Of a stretch of 64,000 nucleotides of DNA, positions 17,737-28,350 are shown piece by piece (positions within the stretch are counted from its first letter, which is position 1; each line of letters begins with the position of its first letter). The DNA comes from Pseudoalteromonas sp. UG3-2 (GTDB taxonomy: Bacteria; Pseudomonadota; Gammaproteobacteria; Enterobacterales; Alteromonadaceae). Below the pieces are notes generated by a model. It saw nothing but the letters and a program-made list of their open reading frames with translations. It had not been told where the DNA came from and did no database searches. Where the stretch lies: positions 2,881,001 to 2,945,000 of the forward strand of contig NZ_JAWLJU010000002.1 of the NCBI RefSeq assembly GCF_037120705.1, given 5' to 3'. Made by a program: the position numbers and the translations under genes.

Positions 17737-17865
17737 TTACTTAACACCCACAGACTTGCTATGGCAAACACGATAGTAGTTTGTTGCCAAGTGTTTAACC
17801 CCAAGGTGTAGGTAAGTGTATCGGAAGGCGGTGAATATGGCAATGAAATTGAGAATTAATATCAT
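17737..17865 (-). CDS. Possible 42-residue single-span membrane peptide
   Basis: A small frame beginning at ATG 17865, with a hydrophobic segment (MILILNFIAIFTAF) and a basic C-terminus (KHLATNYYRVCHSKSVGVK). A very strong GGAGGAGGT sequence lies upstream, although 13 bases from the ATG is longer than ideal. The same frame can be extended to a GTG at 17937 (66 residues). It may be a real small membrane protein or chance. Confidence 0.3.
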   Translation of the reverse strand: MILILNFIAIFTAFRYTYLHLGVKHLATNYYRVCHSKSVGVK

Positions 17866-18122
17866 TTGGGTGGGTGTTACCTCCTCCGATGAGTTTATAA
17901 AGTGCATAATTTGCTCGATAAATGTCCACTTAATCACCTAAAAATCGCAAAAAAGAAGATTTCTCCATAACTTTTAGGTAGGGTGTCGTGAATTTATTAT
18001 TTTGCCAACAATATGGAAACAAACAGTTTAAAAATGAGTAGTTACTCAGCGCTGTGAGTTTTGGTTTTGCTGGCATTGCAGTGACTAATTACACAGTGAC
18101 TGAATTACAGGGGATCTTGAGA

Positions 18123-19382
18123 ATGAATAAAGTACTAATGGGGATCATCGCTTCGGGCGCTATCCTATCTTCTTCACACGCCGTTGCTGCGGCATTTCAG
18201 TTAGCAGAGCAGAATGTATCAGGTTTAGGTCGTGCCTATGCAGGTGAAGCGGCTGTTGCAGATGATGCTTCAGTGGTTGCCCGTAACCCAGCGTTGATGT
18301 CAAAGCTTGAAGGTACTCAGGTTTCAGCGGCGCTAATGTATGTCCAGCCTGATGTCAGCCTAACAGGCACTAGTACTAACAATGGCGTTCCGGCTGCAGC
18401 CCTAAACGATAATAGCATTGCGCCAAGCGCGGTGATCCCAGCGGTATACGCAACACATAAATACGACGATAAATGGTCAATTGGTGTTGGCTCGTATTCA
18501 CAGTTTGGTCTGTCAACTGAGTTTGATGAGGACTATGTTGCCGGCCAAATCGCCGGTCAAACTGAAATTGTTACCATCAATACTGGGATCTCAGCTTCTT
18601 ATCAGGTTGATGAGCAGTGGAGTGTGGCATTCGGTATTAACCATGTCTATGCTGACGCAAAAATCGTCCGTAACCTAGGTGCCACCAATACGCCATTGCC
18701 TGCCAGCACTGATGCTGTGTACCTAGAAGGTGATGACCAAGGCTTTGGCTGGAACCTAGGTGTGGCTTATCAAATTGATGACGCTAACCGCCTTGGCTTT
18801 CATTACCGCAGTGAAACGGACATTACCTTTGAAGGCAGCTTTAGCAACCAGTTACCCGCAGCACTAGGCGGCTTAGCTGGCCAGTCTCTACCCGGCTCGG
18901 TTGACATTACCCTGCCTGCAATTGCTGAAATCTCAGGTACTCATCAGTTAAACCAACAAACGAACCTCCACTACAGCGTATTATGGACGGGTTGGAATAG
19001 CTTCGACGAGCTTGCCGCAGAGGTAGGTGGTGCAGGTACTGTATTCACTAAAGAAGAGAACTTCTCTAACTCTTTGCGTTTTGCTGTTGGCGGCGATTAT
19101 CAACTTAGCGAGTCGGTAAAGTTACGTGCCGGTTTAGCTTATGATGAGTCTCCTGCCGATCAGGATCACCTATCTATTTCCATTCCAGACACTGACCGTA
19201 CTTGGTACTCATTTGGCGCAGAATACACTATGGCTAACCAAGCGACATTAGATGTGGGTGTGAGTGTGTTACGCGGTAAAACTCAACATTTTGTCGAGCA
19301 AGATAAATCAGGCAGCGAGTGGGGCTTCCGCTCTAAAGGCCATGCGACCATCTTTGGTGTGCAGTACAACCATAAGTTCTAA
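18123..19382 (+). CDS. fadL: FadL-family outer membrane long-chain fatty acid transporter
   Basis: A 14-strand outer membrane barrel with an N-terminal hatch, importing long-chain fatty acids or other hydrophobic compounds. The ATG at 18123 is preferred: it gives a proper signal peptide (MNKVLMGIIASGAILSSSH..AVAA, cleavage near residue 23) and has AGGGGAT upstream, while the longer frame starts at a GTG with no signal sequence. The mature protein opens AAFQLAEQNVSGLGRAYAGEAA and the NPA motif (ARNPALMSKL), both hallmarks of FadL, and ends GVQYNHKF with the terminal aromatic residue of outer membrane proteins. It is 419 residues and monocistronic. Confidence 0.92.
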   Translation: MNKVLMGIIASGAILSSSHAVAAAFQLAEQNVSGLGRAYAGEAAVADDASVVARNPALMSKLEGTQVSAALMYVQPDVSLTGTSTNNGVPAAALNDNSIAPSAVIPAVYATHKYDDKWSIGVGSYSQFGLSTEFDEDYVAGQIAGQTEIVTINTGISASYQVDEQWSVAFGINHVYADAKIVRNLGATNTPLPASTDAVYLEGDDQGFGWNLGVAYQIDDANRLGFHYRSETDITFEGSFSNQLPAALGGLAGQSLPGSVDITLPAIAEISGTHQLNQQTNLHYSVLWTGWNSFDELAAEVGGAGTVFTKEENFSNSLRFAVGGDYQLSESVKLRAGLAYDESPADQDHLSISIPDTDRTWYSFGAEYTMANQATLDVGVSVLRGKTQHFVEQDKSGSEWGFRSKGHATIFGVQYNHKF

Positions 19383-19406
19383 TCGAGCTAATTGCTTTAA
19401 CATAGT

Positions 19407-19439
19407 AAAAAGCGGCTGTGATTTCACAGCCGCTTTTTT
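19407..19439. terminator. Bidirectional terminator between fadL and mutS
   Basis: Stem AGCGGCTGTG / CACAGCCGCT (19411-19420 and 19425-19434) flanked by A-runs on the left and T-runs on the right, so it can stop both convergent transcripts. Confidence 0.9.
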
Positions 19440-19457
19440 GTTACTTTCGTTGTTGAC

Positions 19458-22055
19458 TTACAGTAACGATTTTAACTGATATAACAGCGCATGTGCTTGT
19501 TTTGGCGTCATGTCATCGGGGTCTACTTCTGCCAGCATAGACTCAACTTCCGATGGCTCAGGCTCAGGAGCCAATGCTAAGCTTTGCTGCTGCGGTACGT
19601 TGGCGACATTATTGCCATCGCTCACCACGCTTTGATGTTGCTCTAGCAGTGCCAGCTTTTGCTTTGCCATTTTGATCACCGCTTTAGGTACCCCCGCCAG
19701 TCCAGCCACTTGTAAGCCAAAGCTTTTACTCGCCGCGCCTTCCATTACCGTATGCTTAAAAGCAATGGTGTCGTTGTGTTCAATGGCATCAAGGTGGACG
19801 TTTACCAGTCCAGACTGTTGCTCTGCTAACTCCGTAAGCTCAAAATAGTGCGTAGCAAATAAGGTTTTCGCGGCAATATTACTGGCTAGATAATCTGCTG
19901 TGGCATAGGCCAGCGATAGGCCATCATAGGTGCTGGTGCCACGACCAATTTCATCCATTAAAACCAATGACTGTGCCGTGGCATTATTTAATATGGTTGC
20001 CGTTTCGGTCATTTCTACCATAAAGGTTGAGCGTCCCGAGGCTAAATCATCGCTGGCGCCAATGCGGGTGAAAATGCGATCAACGATGCCTATTTTAGCG
20101 GCACTGGCGGGCACATAACTGCCAATATGCGCCATTAACACAATCAGCGCTGTTTGCCTCATGTAGGTCGACTTACCGCCCATGTTCGGGCCGGTAATAA
20201 TAAGCATTTTACGTGCTTGGTTTAATTTTACCGGATTGGCAATAAAGGGATCTTTACTGACTTGCTCAACCACGGGATGACGACTGTCTTGCAAGTCAAT
20301 TTCGTTACCCTCGGTCAGTTGCGGCTTGCAATAATCCAATGTTTGCGCACGCTCGGCAAGGGTGTTGAGCACGTCTAAATCGGCAAGCGCTGCAGCCATA
20401 AGCTGTAACTGCTCAATGTAAGGGGCGATGAGCTCAAAGAGCTCTTCATACAGGCGTTTTTCCAGTGCCAATGCCTTGGTTTGACTGCCTAGTACCTTAT
20501 CTTCATGCTCTTTAAGCTCAGGAATAATATAGCGCTCATTGTTCTTTAATGTTTGCCGGCGAATATACTCCGGTGGCACTAAATGTGAATTGGCGCGACT
20601 GATCTCAATATAAAAACCATGTACTTTGTTGTAGCCAATTTTGAGCGTGCTGATGCCGGTGCGCTCACGTTCCCGTAGTTCGAGCTTTTCAAGTACGTCA
20701 GTGGCACCAGCACTGAGTGCTCTGAGTTCGTCGAGCTCACTGTTGTAGCCCTCAGCAATAACACCGCCATCACGGATTAGTACCGGCGGGTTATCAATGA
20801 CGGCACGTTCTAGCAGATCTTGTAACTTGGGCAGTGCCGGAGAGTGCTTAACGATGGCTTGAATACGCTGGTCGTCACTTTGCTGCAAAATGTCATGCAG
20901 TGGTGGTAAGGCCTGTAAAGCACTGCGCAGGCGCGTTAAGTCACGGGGGCGAGCATTACACAGAGCCAAGCGTGCCACCACGCGTTCAATGTCGCCGATG
21001 TCTTTGAGTGCTTCATACACTTCAATACAAAGGTGCTGCTCAATTAAGCTGGCAATGGCATTGAGTCGCGAGTTTAGCTCTTGTCGTTCGCGAATGGGGG
21101 TATGAATGCGACGCTTTAGTAAGCGCGAGCCCATGGCGGTAGAGGATTTATCCAGTATCTGTGCCAGAGTATTTTCGACTCCCCCAGAAAGGTTGGTGGT
21201 AAGCTCGAGGTTTTTCCGCGTTGCAGCATCTAGGATCACCACATGTTCGTTTTTCTCCAGCGTGATCGCTCGAATGTGTGGCAAGGCGGTACGTTGGGTA
21301 TCTTTAACGTATTGCATGACGCAGCCGGCTGCAGTTAGGCCCAGTTTGGCGTTTTCTACCCCAAAACCAACCAGATCGCGCGTTTCAAACTGCTGGCAAA
21401 GTAGGTGTTTGGCGGTGTCTAAATCAAATTCCCAGTCTGGGCGCCGACGACTGCCTTTGATTTGCTCCAATGCCAATAAGTTTTGGAATGACTCAGGGTA
21501 CAATAGCTCCGCAGGTTGCAAGCGCTGCAGTGTTGAGCTCAGGGCCTCATCGGTTTGCAGTTCAACAATATTAAAGCGCCCGGAGTTAATGTCTAGGTAT
21601 GCAACGCCGTACAGGCCTTGCTTCGGGTGCTGATACACCGCAGCGAGTAAATTATCTTGGCGCTCCTGCAGTAACGCTTCATCGGTAACCGTACCTGGGG
21701 TGACAATGCGCACCACTTTACGCTCTACAGGGCCTTTACTGGTGGCAGGGTCGCCCACCTGTTCACAAATCGCAACAGACTCACCAAGCTGTACTAAGCG
21801 CGCTAAGTAGTTTTCCACTGCATGATAGGGCACACCAGCCATGGGAATTGGGTTACCGCCGGCTTTACCACGGTATGTTTGTGAAATATCTAACAGTTGC
21901 GCGGCGCGGATAGCATCGTCAAAAAACAGCTCGTAAAAATCTCCCATGCGATAAAACAGCAAGATCTCTTGGTGCTGAGCTTTAATTCTCAGGTATTGCT
22001 GCATCATTGGGGTTTGTTGGTTTATAGTGTGTTCTGAATATAGATCTGACGACAT
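19458..22055 (-). CDS. mutS: DNA mismatch repair protein MutS
   Basis: Recognises mismatches and small loops and recruits MutL. The 865-residue protein (853 in E. coli) has the mismatch-probing Phe-X-Glu in GDFYELF (Phe40, Glu42), connector and lever domains, Walker [10 protein letters not shown] near residue 620, [12 protein letters not shown]alker B, and the C-terminal [29 protein letters not shown] dimer/tetramer helix. It is divergent from pncC and recA, a common gammaproteobacterial arrangement. Confidence 0.98.
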   Translation of the reverse strand: MSSDLYSEHTINQQTPMMQQYLRIKAQHQEILLFYRMGDFYELFFDDAIRAAQLLDISQTYRGKAGGNPIPMAGVPYHAVENYLARLVQLGESVAICEQVGDPATSKGPVERKVVRIVTPGTVTDEALLQERQDNLLAAVYQHPKQGLYGVAYLDINSGRFNIVELQTDEALSSTLQRLQPAELLYPESFQNLLALEQIKGSRRRPDWEFDLDTAKHLLCQQFETRDLVGFGVENAKLGLTAAGCVMQYVKDTQRTALPHIRAITLEKNEHVVILDAATRKNLELTTNLSGGVENTLAQILDKSSTAMGSRLLKRRIHTPIRERQELNSRLNAIASLIEQHLCIEVYEALKDIGDIERVVARLALCNARPRDLTRLRSALQALPPLHDILQQSDDQRIQAIVKHSPALPKLQDLLERAVIDNPPVLIRDGGVIAEGYNSELDELRALSAGATDVLEKLELRERERTGISTLKIGYNKVHGFYIEISRANSHLVPPEYIRRQTLKNNERYIIPELKEHEDKVLGSQTKALALEKRLYEELFELIAPYIEQLQLMAAALADLDVLNTLAERAQTLDYCKPQLTEGNEIDLQDSRHPVVEQVSKDPFIANPVKLNQARKMLIITGPNMGGKSTYMRQTALIVLMAHIGSYVPASAAKIGIVDRIFTRIGASDDLASGRSTFMVEMTETATILNNATAQSLVLMDEIGRGTSTYDGLSLAYATADYLASNIAAKTLFATHYFELTELAEQQSGLVNVHLDAIEHNDTIAFKHTVMEGAASKSFGLQVAGLAGVPKAVIKMAKQKLALLEQHQSVVSDGNNVANVPQQQSLALAPEPEPSEVESMLAEVDPDDMTPKQAHALLYQLKSLL

Positions 22056-22079
22056 TGTTGATACCTAAAAGGTTTTCCT

Positions 22080-22571
22080 ATGGAGCACTACAAAGAGATA
22101 GCCGACTATGCGGCGCAATTGGGCGCTATTCTAACGAATAAAGGCTTAACAATCACTACCGCCGAGTCATGTACCGGTGGCGGCGTAAGCTATGCTCTAA
22201 CTGACACCCCGGGCAGTTCAAATTATCTAGACCGTTGTTTTGTGACATACAGCAATAATGCTAAACATGAGCTATTAGGCGTTAAGCTTGAGACCTTAGC
22301 ACAGTTTGGTGCGGTAAGTGAGCAAACAGTAGTGGAGATGGCACAAGGAGCGCAACGGGTTGGCGCTGCAGACATTGCCATCGCGGTATCGGGCGTTGCC
22401 GGACCTGGTGGTGGCAGTGCGGAAAAACCCGTGGGTACTGTATGGTTTGCCATTGCTGTTGCTGATAAAGTAGCGACATTTCACCAAGTATTTACTGGCG
22501 AGCGTGCCGAAGTTAGGTTGCAAGCCATTGAATTTTCATTAAAAAATACAATTAAGCTAGTAAATTCATAA
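22080..22571 (+). CDS. pncC: Nicotinamide-nucleotide amidohydrolase PncC (CinA C-terminal family)
   Basis: Deamidates nicotinamide mononucleotide to nicotinic acid mononucleotide in NAD recycling. The 163-residue protein matches the stand-alone CinA C-terminal domain: TTAESCTGGGVSYALTDTPGSS (residues about 25-46) with the active-site Ser, the LGVKLETLAQFGAVSEQTV block, and the AVSGVAGPGGGSAEKPVGTVWFA signature. It is located immediately before recA, as in many Gammaproteobacteria, and is divergent from mutS with a 24-bp gap between start codons. Confidence 0.93.
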   Translation: MEHYKEIADYAAQLGAILTNKGLTITTAESCTGGGVSYALTDTPGSSNYLDRCFVTYSNNAKHELLGVKLETLAQFGAVSEQTVVEMAQGAQRVGAADIAIAVSGVAGPGGGSAEKPVGTVWFAIAVADKVATFHQVFTGERAEVRLQAIEFSLKNTIKLVNS

Positions 22572-22579
22572 AATTACAC

Positions 22580-22607
22580 TTGATACTGTAATTCCATACA
22601 GTATACT
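22580..22607 (+). promoter_or_regulatory. recA promoter with LexA box in the spacer
   Basis: -35 TTGATA (22580-22585), -10 TATACT (22602-22607) and, filling the whole 16-bp spacer, CTGT-AATTCCAT-ACAG (22586-22601), an exact CTGT-N8-ACAG SOS box. The flanking bases extend the symmetry to TACTGT/ACAGTA. LexA would block polymerase here, with induction on DNA damage. Confidence 0.95.
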
Positions 22608-22636
22608 AGGGTCATTACGCTGAATTGGAGAAGCAA

Positions 22637-23695
22637 ATGAACGATAACAAGCAAAAGGCACTAGACGCAGCATTGTCACAAATTGAGCGTCAGTTTGGTA
22701 AAGGCTCAATCATGAAACTGGGCGAAAATAAAGCCCTAGACATCGAAGCCGTTTCTACTGGCTCACTGGGTTTGGATATTGCGCTTGGTATCGGTGGTTT
22801 GCCTACCGGTCGTATTGTAGAAATATACGGTCCGGAATCTTCTGGTAAAACAACTTTAACCTTACAGGCTATTGCAGAAGCACAAAAGCTTGGCAAAACC
22901 TGTGCCTTCGTTGATGCAGAACACGCACTTGATCCAGTTTATGCTGAAAAACTTGGCGTTAACGTCGATGACCTATTGGTATCCCAGCCAGACACGGGTG
23001 AACAAGCTCTAGAGATCTGCGATATGTTGGTTCGTTCTGGCGCAGTTGACGTTGTGGTGGTTGACTCCGTGGCGGCCTTAACACCAAAAGCTGAGATTGA
23101 AGGTGATATGGGCGACTCACACGTTGGTTTGCAAGCGCGCCTAATGTCGCAAGCGCTGCGTAAACTTACGGCTAATATCAAACGCTCAAATACACTGTGC
23201 GTATTCATTAACCAAATTCGTATGAAGATTGGTGTGATGTTTGGTAACCCTGAGACCACCACTGGTGGTAACGCACTTAAGTTCTACGCCTCAGTTCGTT
23301 TAGACATTCGTCGTATTGGCTCGGTGAAAGAAGGCGATGAGGTGATTGGTAACGAAACCCGCGTCAAAGTGGTGAAGAACAAGGTTGCACCACCATTTAA
23401 GCAAGCCGAATTTATTATCATGTACGGTGAGGGTACCTCAAAGCAAGGTGAACTGATTGACTTAGGTGTTAAGCATAAGCTGGTTGATAAAGCAGGTGCT
23501 TGGTTCAGCTACAACGGCAGCAAAATTGGCCAGGGTAAAGCAAACTCAATTAAGTTCTTAAAAGAAAACGTTGAGATTGCCAACGAGATTGAAGGTAAGC
23601 TAAGAGAAATGCTTCTAGCACAAGCCAAAGTTAAGCCTGAAGATGGCGAGGACAAAGGCTTAGCGGCAGAAGTGGAAGATGACTTAGAACTATAA
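22637..23695 (+). CDS. recA: Recombinase RecA
   Basis: Forms filaments on single-stranded DNA for homologous recombination and stimulates LexA self-cleavage. From ATG 22637 (GGAG 6 bases upstream; the longer frame starts at a TTG within that site) it has 352 residues, the same as E. coli. Walker [10 protein letters not shown] lies at residues about 66-74, followed by the [15 protein letters not shown] strand, the L2 loop [29 protein letters not shown] and an acidic C-terminus ([17 protein letters not shown]). recX is not adjacent; purA follows after a terminator. Confidence 0.99.
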   Translation: MNDNKQKALDAALSQIERQFGKGSIMKLGENKALDIEAVSTGSLGLDIALGIGGLPTGRIVEIYGPESSGKTTLTLQAIAEAQKLGKTCAFVDAEHALDPVYAEKLGVNVDDLLVSQPDTGEQALEICDMLVRSGAVDVVVVDSVAALTPKAEIEGDMGDSHVGLQARLMSQALRKLTANIKRSNTLCVFINQIRMKIGVMFGNPETTTGGNALKFYASVRLDIRRIGSVKEGDEVIGNETRVKVVKNKVAPPFKQAEFIIMYGEGTSKQGELIDLGVKHKLVDKAGAWFSYNGSKIGQGKANSIKFLKENVEIANEIEGKLREMLLAQAKVKPEDGEDKGLAAEVEDDLEL

Positions 23696-23720
23696 CTCAC
23701 CACTTCATATTTAAATAAAC

Positions 23721-23752
23721 ATCGCCCAGCATTTAGCTGGGCGATTTCTTTT
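23721..23752 (+). terminator. Terminator of recA
   Basis: Stem ATCGCCCAGC / GCTGGGCGAT (23721-23730 and 23736-23745), 5-base loop, tail TTCTTTT. The remaining ~245 bp to purA holds no gene; a TAAAAT with a TGA extended -10 about 30 bp before purA is a possible promoter. Confidence 0.9.
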
Positions 23753-23977
23753 CTCTTAGGCAGATTGCCAACTACACTCTATAACTAAGCCTGTTGTGAA
23801 TGATTGCGGTTTTCAAAGTCACTTTCAGCGCAACGTGCTTTTCTTTTATTAATCATCATTTTCAAGAGGTTATATTTCTTCCTTTGCGGTTGTCGCAGAA
23901 TAGCGAGGCTGAAAGAGGAAAAAATAGCCAAATTGGGATGATCTTGGTGTGGGTTTTCTGATAAAATCTGCGCCTAA

Positions 23978-25315
<1,338 letters not shown>

Positions 25316-25328
25316 TCACTAAAATAAT

Positions 25329-25352
25329 GAAAAAAGCTGCTACGGCAGCTTT
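25329..25352 (+). terminator. Terminator of purA
   Basis: AAAAAAGCTGC / GCAGCTTTTTTT around a short loop (25329-25352), a U-rich hairpin right after the stop codon. Confidence 0.85.
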
Positions 25353-25512
25353 TTTTGTGCCCATCGTGCTACATTTATTGTCAGTGCTGCCGATACAAAA
25401 CCATTAGAATCGAAAGCAATGTAATACTATCCTAGCTTAATCGTGAGCCATGCTCAGGATTTAATTGAGCAAAATGGGATAACGAACACCCTAGCACTAA
25501 AATGGGACAGCA

Positions 25513-26151
25513 ATGAATTATCTACGTCGACATATTATCACGCCACTGCTGAGTATGGGTTTTGGCATGGCTATAAGTCTACCTGTGCAGGCTGAAGAAC
25601 AAATCGAAGCCGTACCTTTATACACACAGCAAGAGCTAATTGCCCTGATTAATAACAATCAGCATCTCGCCCGAGTCAAAGCAGACGAGTGTCAGCTGGT
25701 GAAAGACATTGAAGCACGAGCTGAGATCATGGCTTTGCCTTCTTATCAGTTTTTATATGGCGATATGCTGGCTTATGCCGTGTGTGTCGACCGTGACGTT
25801 GAGCTTGGCTTGTACTACATGAAAAGTGCGGCTGAGCAGGGACTTGCGGCTGCACTGGAGCAATTGGGGCGGTATTATGACAAGGGCCAGTTAGTTCAGG
25901 CAGATAAAGCCTTAGCGGTGACGTATCTTAGAGAAGCCGCTGCGCTGGGCAACTTAAAAGCCCAGATGCGTTTAGTCGACTTGTTTAACCGTGGTTTTGG
26001 CAGTCCAAGAGACTATGAGGATGCTTACCGCTGGCTATTTCATTCAGCAGTGGCCGATAAGCAACTGCATCAACAAATTCAGACATCGCTTGCTAAACTG
26101 GCAGAAAAAATGCCTGATAGCGTCGTTAAGCGTGCGAGGTTGCCAATTTAA
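25513..26151 (+). CDS. motX: Sodium-driven polar flagellar motor protein MotX
   Basis: MotX is part of the periplasmic T ring that holds the sodium-driven PomAB stator around polar flagellar motors. The 212-residue protein has a signal peptide (cleavage after VQA, residue about 27) and the family sequence YTQQELIALINNNQHLARVKADECQLVKDI, followed by FLYGDMLAYAVCVDRDVELGLYYMKSAAEQG and two further Sel1-like repeats (LEQLGRYYDKG..., REAAALGN...). The two conserved Cys (about 56 and 93) fit the family. Length and order match Vibrio MotX (about 211). It lies apart from other flagellar genes, as is usual for motX. Confidence 0.9.
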   Translation: MNYLRRHIITPLLSMGFGMAISLPVQAEEQIEAVPLYTQQELIALINNNQHLARVKADECQLVKDIEARAEIMALPSYQFLYGDMLAYAVCVDRDVELGLYYMKSAAEQGLAAALEQLGRYYDKGQLVQADKALAVTYLREAAALGNLKAQMRLVDLFNRGFGSPRDYEDAYRWLFHSAVADKQLHQQIQTSLAKLAEKMPDSVVKRARLPI

Positions 26152-26154
26152 ACT

Positions 26155-26177
26155 AAGCGGTGAGGCTATCACCGCTT
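26155..26177. terminator. Hairpin between convergent motX and antiporter gene
   Basis: Perfect stem AAGCGGTGA / TCACCGCTT (26155-26163 and 26169-26177) with a 5-base loop. It lacks a strong T-run on either side, so it is a weak terminator or a 3'-end stabiliser for both transcripts. Confidence 0.5.
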
Positions 26178-26194
26178 ATGCTTATGCAGGTAAG

Positions 26195-28054
26195 CTAGTT
26201 ACTTAGCTTATCGCCAATTTGTCCTTCCTTACTGTTATTCGGATCTTTCAGCACGCTTAACTTAGGTGGTTGTAAAGCAAACACTTTATCACCATCCGCA
26301 GGTGGTTTTTTCATGTTGGAAGTAAAAGGTCGTACCAACAACGGCTCTTCATCTTTGCTTTGCTCTGTAAGTATAAAAAGCGGTATCGCTTCGTTATTTA
26401 CCTCTTGGTATTGCTGCCAGTCAAACTCTTCAGAAATACGCGTAACACTGACCTTTCCGCCTTTGGCAATCATACTACTGAGTTTGGCATAGCTGCCCTC
26501 TTCACCAAATAAAATCTGTCGTGATAGGAAGGTAGCACTGTCTTTATTTGCTTTGGCATGGTTGGTAGATGACTTCAGTGAGTACACCCATTGCTCGCCA
26601 AGCAAGTGAGAAAAATACTGAACTCCCAAGGCATTATGGTGGCGGTTGGGCGATAGGGCTAACACAAACTTCAAACTGGTTAGGGGTAAATAACGCTCAG
26701 CGTGTTCCGATTGCGGGTTGCCGTAATAACAGGGTAAGCCATCCATCCGAGCCATTTTGCAGTTTTCCCAAGCTGGGTCTGATAAACAAATATCAACGTT
26801 CTGCTCTTTTAGCCCTTTAGCGATGGCTCGAGCAACATGGTTCGCTCCAATAATCAGCAGGGTGTTGGGTTTCGGCTGACGTACCCCTAAAAGCCTAGCC
26901 AGTGGAGTTGCGGTGAGGCTTTGCAATACCACAGTGACAATGATCACGGTAAAGATCAGCGGCACCATCTTTTCCGCGCCCTCTATTTGTGATTTGCTCA
27001 TACTCAAAGCAAACACTGAGCCCACTGCGGCAGCCACAATCCCGCGTGGTGCAATCCAGCTCAGTAGCAATCGCGATTTGATCGGCAAATCGGTGTTCAG
27101 GGTGGAAAGGAAGATAGACACTGGCCGCGCAATAAACAGGATAACGGCTAAAAAGATAAAGACATCGGTATCTAGCATCATTAAATCTTCTAGCTTTAAG
27201 CGCGCAGCAAGGAGAATAAATAAGCTCGATATCAATATTATCGAGAGGTCTTCTTTAAACTCAAGAACGGAGTCAATTTCCAAGTCATCTTGGTTGGCAA
27301 GCCAGATCCCAAACACCGTCACGGCAAGCAACCCTGATTCATGACTCAGGTGGTTGGAGATGGTAAAGCTGAATAACACCAACGCCAAAATGGCAAACTT
27401 GTGCAATTCAAATGGCAACCATTCTTTACGGATCAGGTAGCTGGTGATGATGCCAGAGACTAAACCTATGCTGATCCCCACCCCCACAGTGGACACCAAT
27501 GCCCATAGTGTGTGGCTAAGTACGCCAGCATCGCCCACTAAGGAGACGGCTTCAAACACAATCACAGCGAAGAGCGCACCAATGGGGTCGATAACAATGC
27601 CTTCCCAGCGTAAAATGCGGTCTATGTCTTTATCGGGTCGCATGGAATTAAGCATGGGAGCAATAACGGTGGGACCTGTGACGACCAATACAGCACCCAG
27701 TACAGCGGCTACTTGCCAGTTGAGTTCTAGCACCAGGATGGCGGTGGTGGCGGTAATGGCAAATGTCGCCAACATCCCAATCGAGCAAAGGTTTCTCACC
27801 ACCTTGCCAATGCCTTTTAACTCCTTGAAGTGTAAGGTTAAAGCGCCCTCAAATAGAATCACAGCAACGGACAATGAAACGACTGGAAAAAGCAGATCAC
27901 CCAATAACGCGTCGGGGTCGAGCGTGCCACTAAATGGCCCAAGGGCGAGGCCAATTAGCAGTAAAAATAAGATGGCGGGTACTTTAAACGCCCAAGCAAG
28001 CCATTGAGCAATAACAGAGCAAACGGCAATTCCGGCAATATAAATTGCTGACAT
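26195..28054 (-). CDS. Na+(K+)/H+ antiporter-like protein with C-terminal TrkA-N domain
   Basis: A cation:proton antiporter of the NhaP/CPA1 type. About 12 membrane segments fill residues 1-395, with the conserved VVTGPTVIAPML and GIVIDPIGALFAV motifs of the ion-binding core (the Asp in IDPIGA is the expected transport residue) and SWIAPRGIVAAAVGS late in the domain. From about residue 400, PNTLLIIGANHVARAIAKGL starts a Rossmann NAD-binding (TrkA-N) regulatory domain. The 619-residue length is normal for this subfamily. It faces motX convergently. Role: pH and sodium homeostasis, whose gradient would drive the PomAB/MotX motor (inference). Confidence 0.88.
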   Translation of the reverse strand: MSAIYIAGIAVCSVIAQWLAWAFKVPAILFLLLIGLALGPFSGTLDPDALLGDLLFPVVSLSVAVILFEGALTLHFKELKGIGKVVRNLCSIGMLATFAITATTAILVLELNWQVAAVLGAVLVVTGPTVIAPMLNSMRPDKDIDRILRWEGIVIDPIGALFAVIVFEAVSLVGDAGVLSHTLWALVSTVGVGISIGLVSGIITSYLIRKEWLPFELHKFAILALVLFSFTISNHLSHESGLLAVTVFGIWLANQDDLEIDSVLEFKEDLSIILISSLFILLAARLKLEDLMMLDTDVFIFLAVILFIARPVSIFLSTLNTDLPIKSRLLLSWIAPRGIVAAAVGSVFALSMSKSQIEGAEKMVPLIFTVIIVTVVLQSLTATPLARLLGVRQPKPNTLLIIGANHVARAIAKGLKEQNVDICLSDPAWENCKMARMDGLPCYYGNPQSEHAERYLPLTSLKFVLALSPNRHHNALGVQYFSHLLGEQWVYSLKSSTNHAKANKDSATFLSRQILFGEEGSYAKLSSMIAKGGKVSVTRISEEFDWQQYQEVNNEAIPLFILTEQSKDEEPLLVRPFTSNMKKPPADGDKVFALQPPKLSVLKDPNNSKEGQIGDKLSN

Positions 28055-28264
28055 AGATTCTCCCGTGGCTGGAACATTCCAACGTAATATACCAACTGTA
28101 TTAACTCTCCAAGCAATTTAAAGGGGGAGGTGTCTCAGTAGCAGCATGGATCACGTTGCTATTTAGAGCACTAGCGAGTAAGGTTTCTATCTTACTTGCA
28201 AGTCATTTCCCCGTTTTAACATAGAGTGTGTAATACCTTTGCTATTAATGAGTATAGCTAGGCT

Positions 28265-28284
28265 TGTGTTATAACACAGTGTTA
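28265..28284. promoter_or_regulatory. Overlapping palindromes, probable repressor operator
   Basis: TGTGTTA-TAACACA (28265-28278) is a perfect 14-bp palindrome, and TAACAC-A-GTGTTA (28272-28284) overlaps it, giving three alternating half-sites. It resembles a site for cooperative binding of a dimeric regulator. No regulator is identified. Confidence 0.5.
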
Positions 28285-28333
28285 AGGGTAGTAAAGTCAA
28301 TAAGCAATTGAAAATATAGTATTATAAAATTCA

Positions 28334-28350
28334 TTTATGACCGTCATAAA
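28334..28350. promoter_or_regulatory. TTTATGAC-C-GTCATAAA palindrome
   Basis: Perfect 8-bp arms around one base. It lies about 10 bp before the ATG of the doubtful 70-codon ORF and next to an AT-rich TATTATAAAA stretch that could include a -10. It is typical of a dimeric regulator site; identity unknown. Confidence 0.5.

Noticed and set aside
17997..18060. Regulator palindrome (AAAC...GTTT) before the fadL-like gene as a PsrA or FadR site
   Set aside because: Arms of only four bases and no full consensus.
28088..28108. Second MITE end (ATACCAACTGTATTAA)
   Set aside because: Only one end with partial similarity to the element at 57.5 kb and no matching inverted arm within a few hundred bases.
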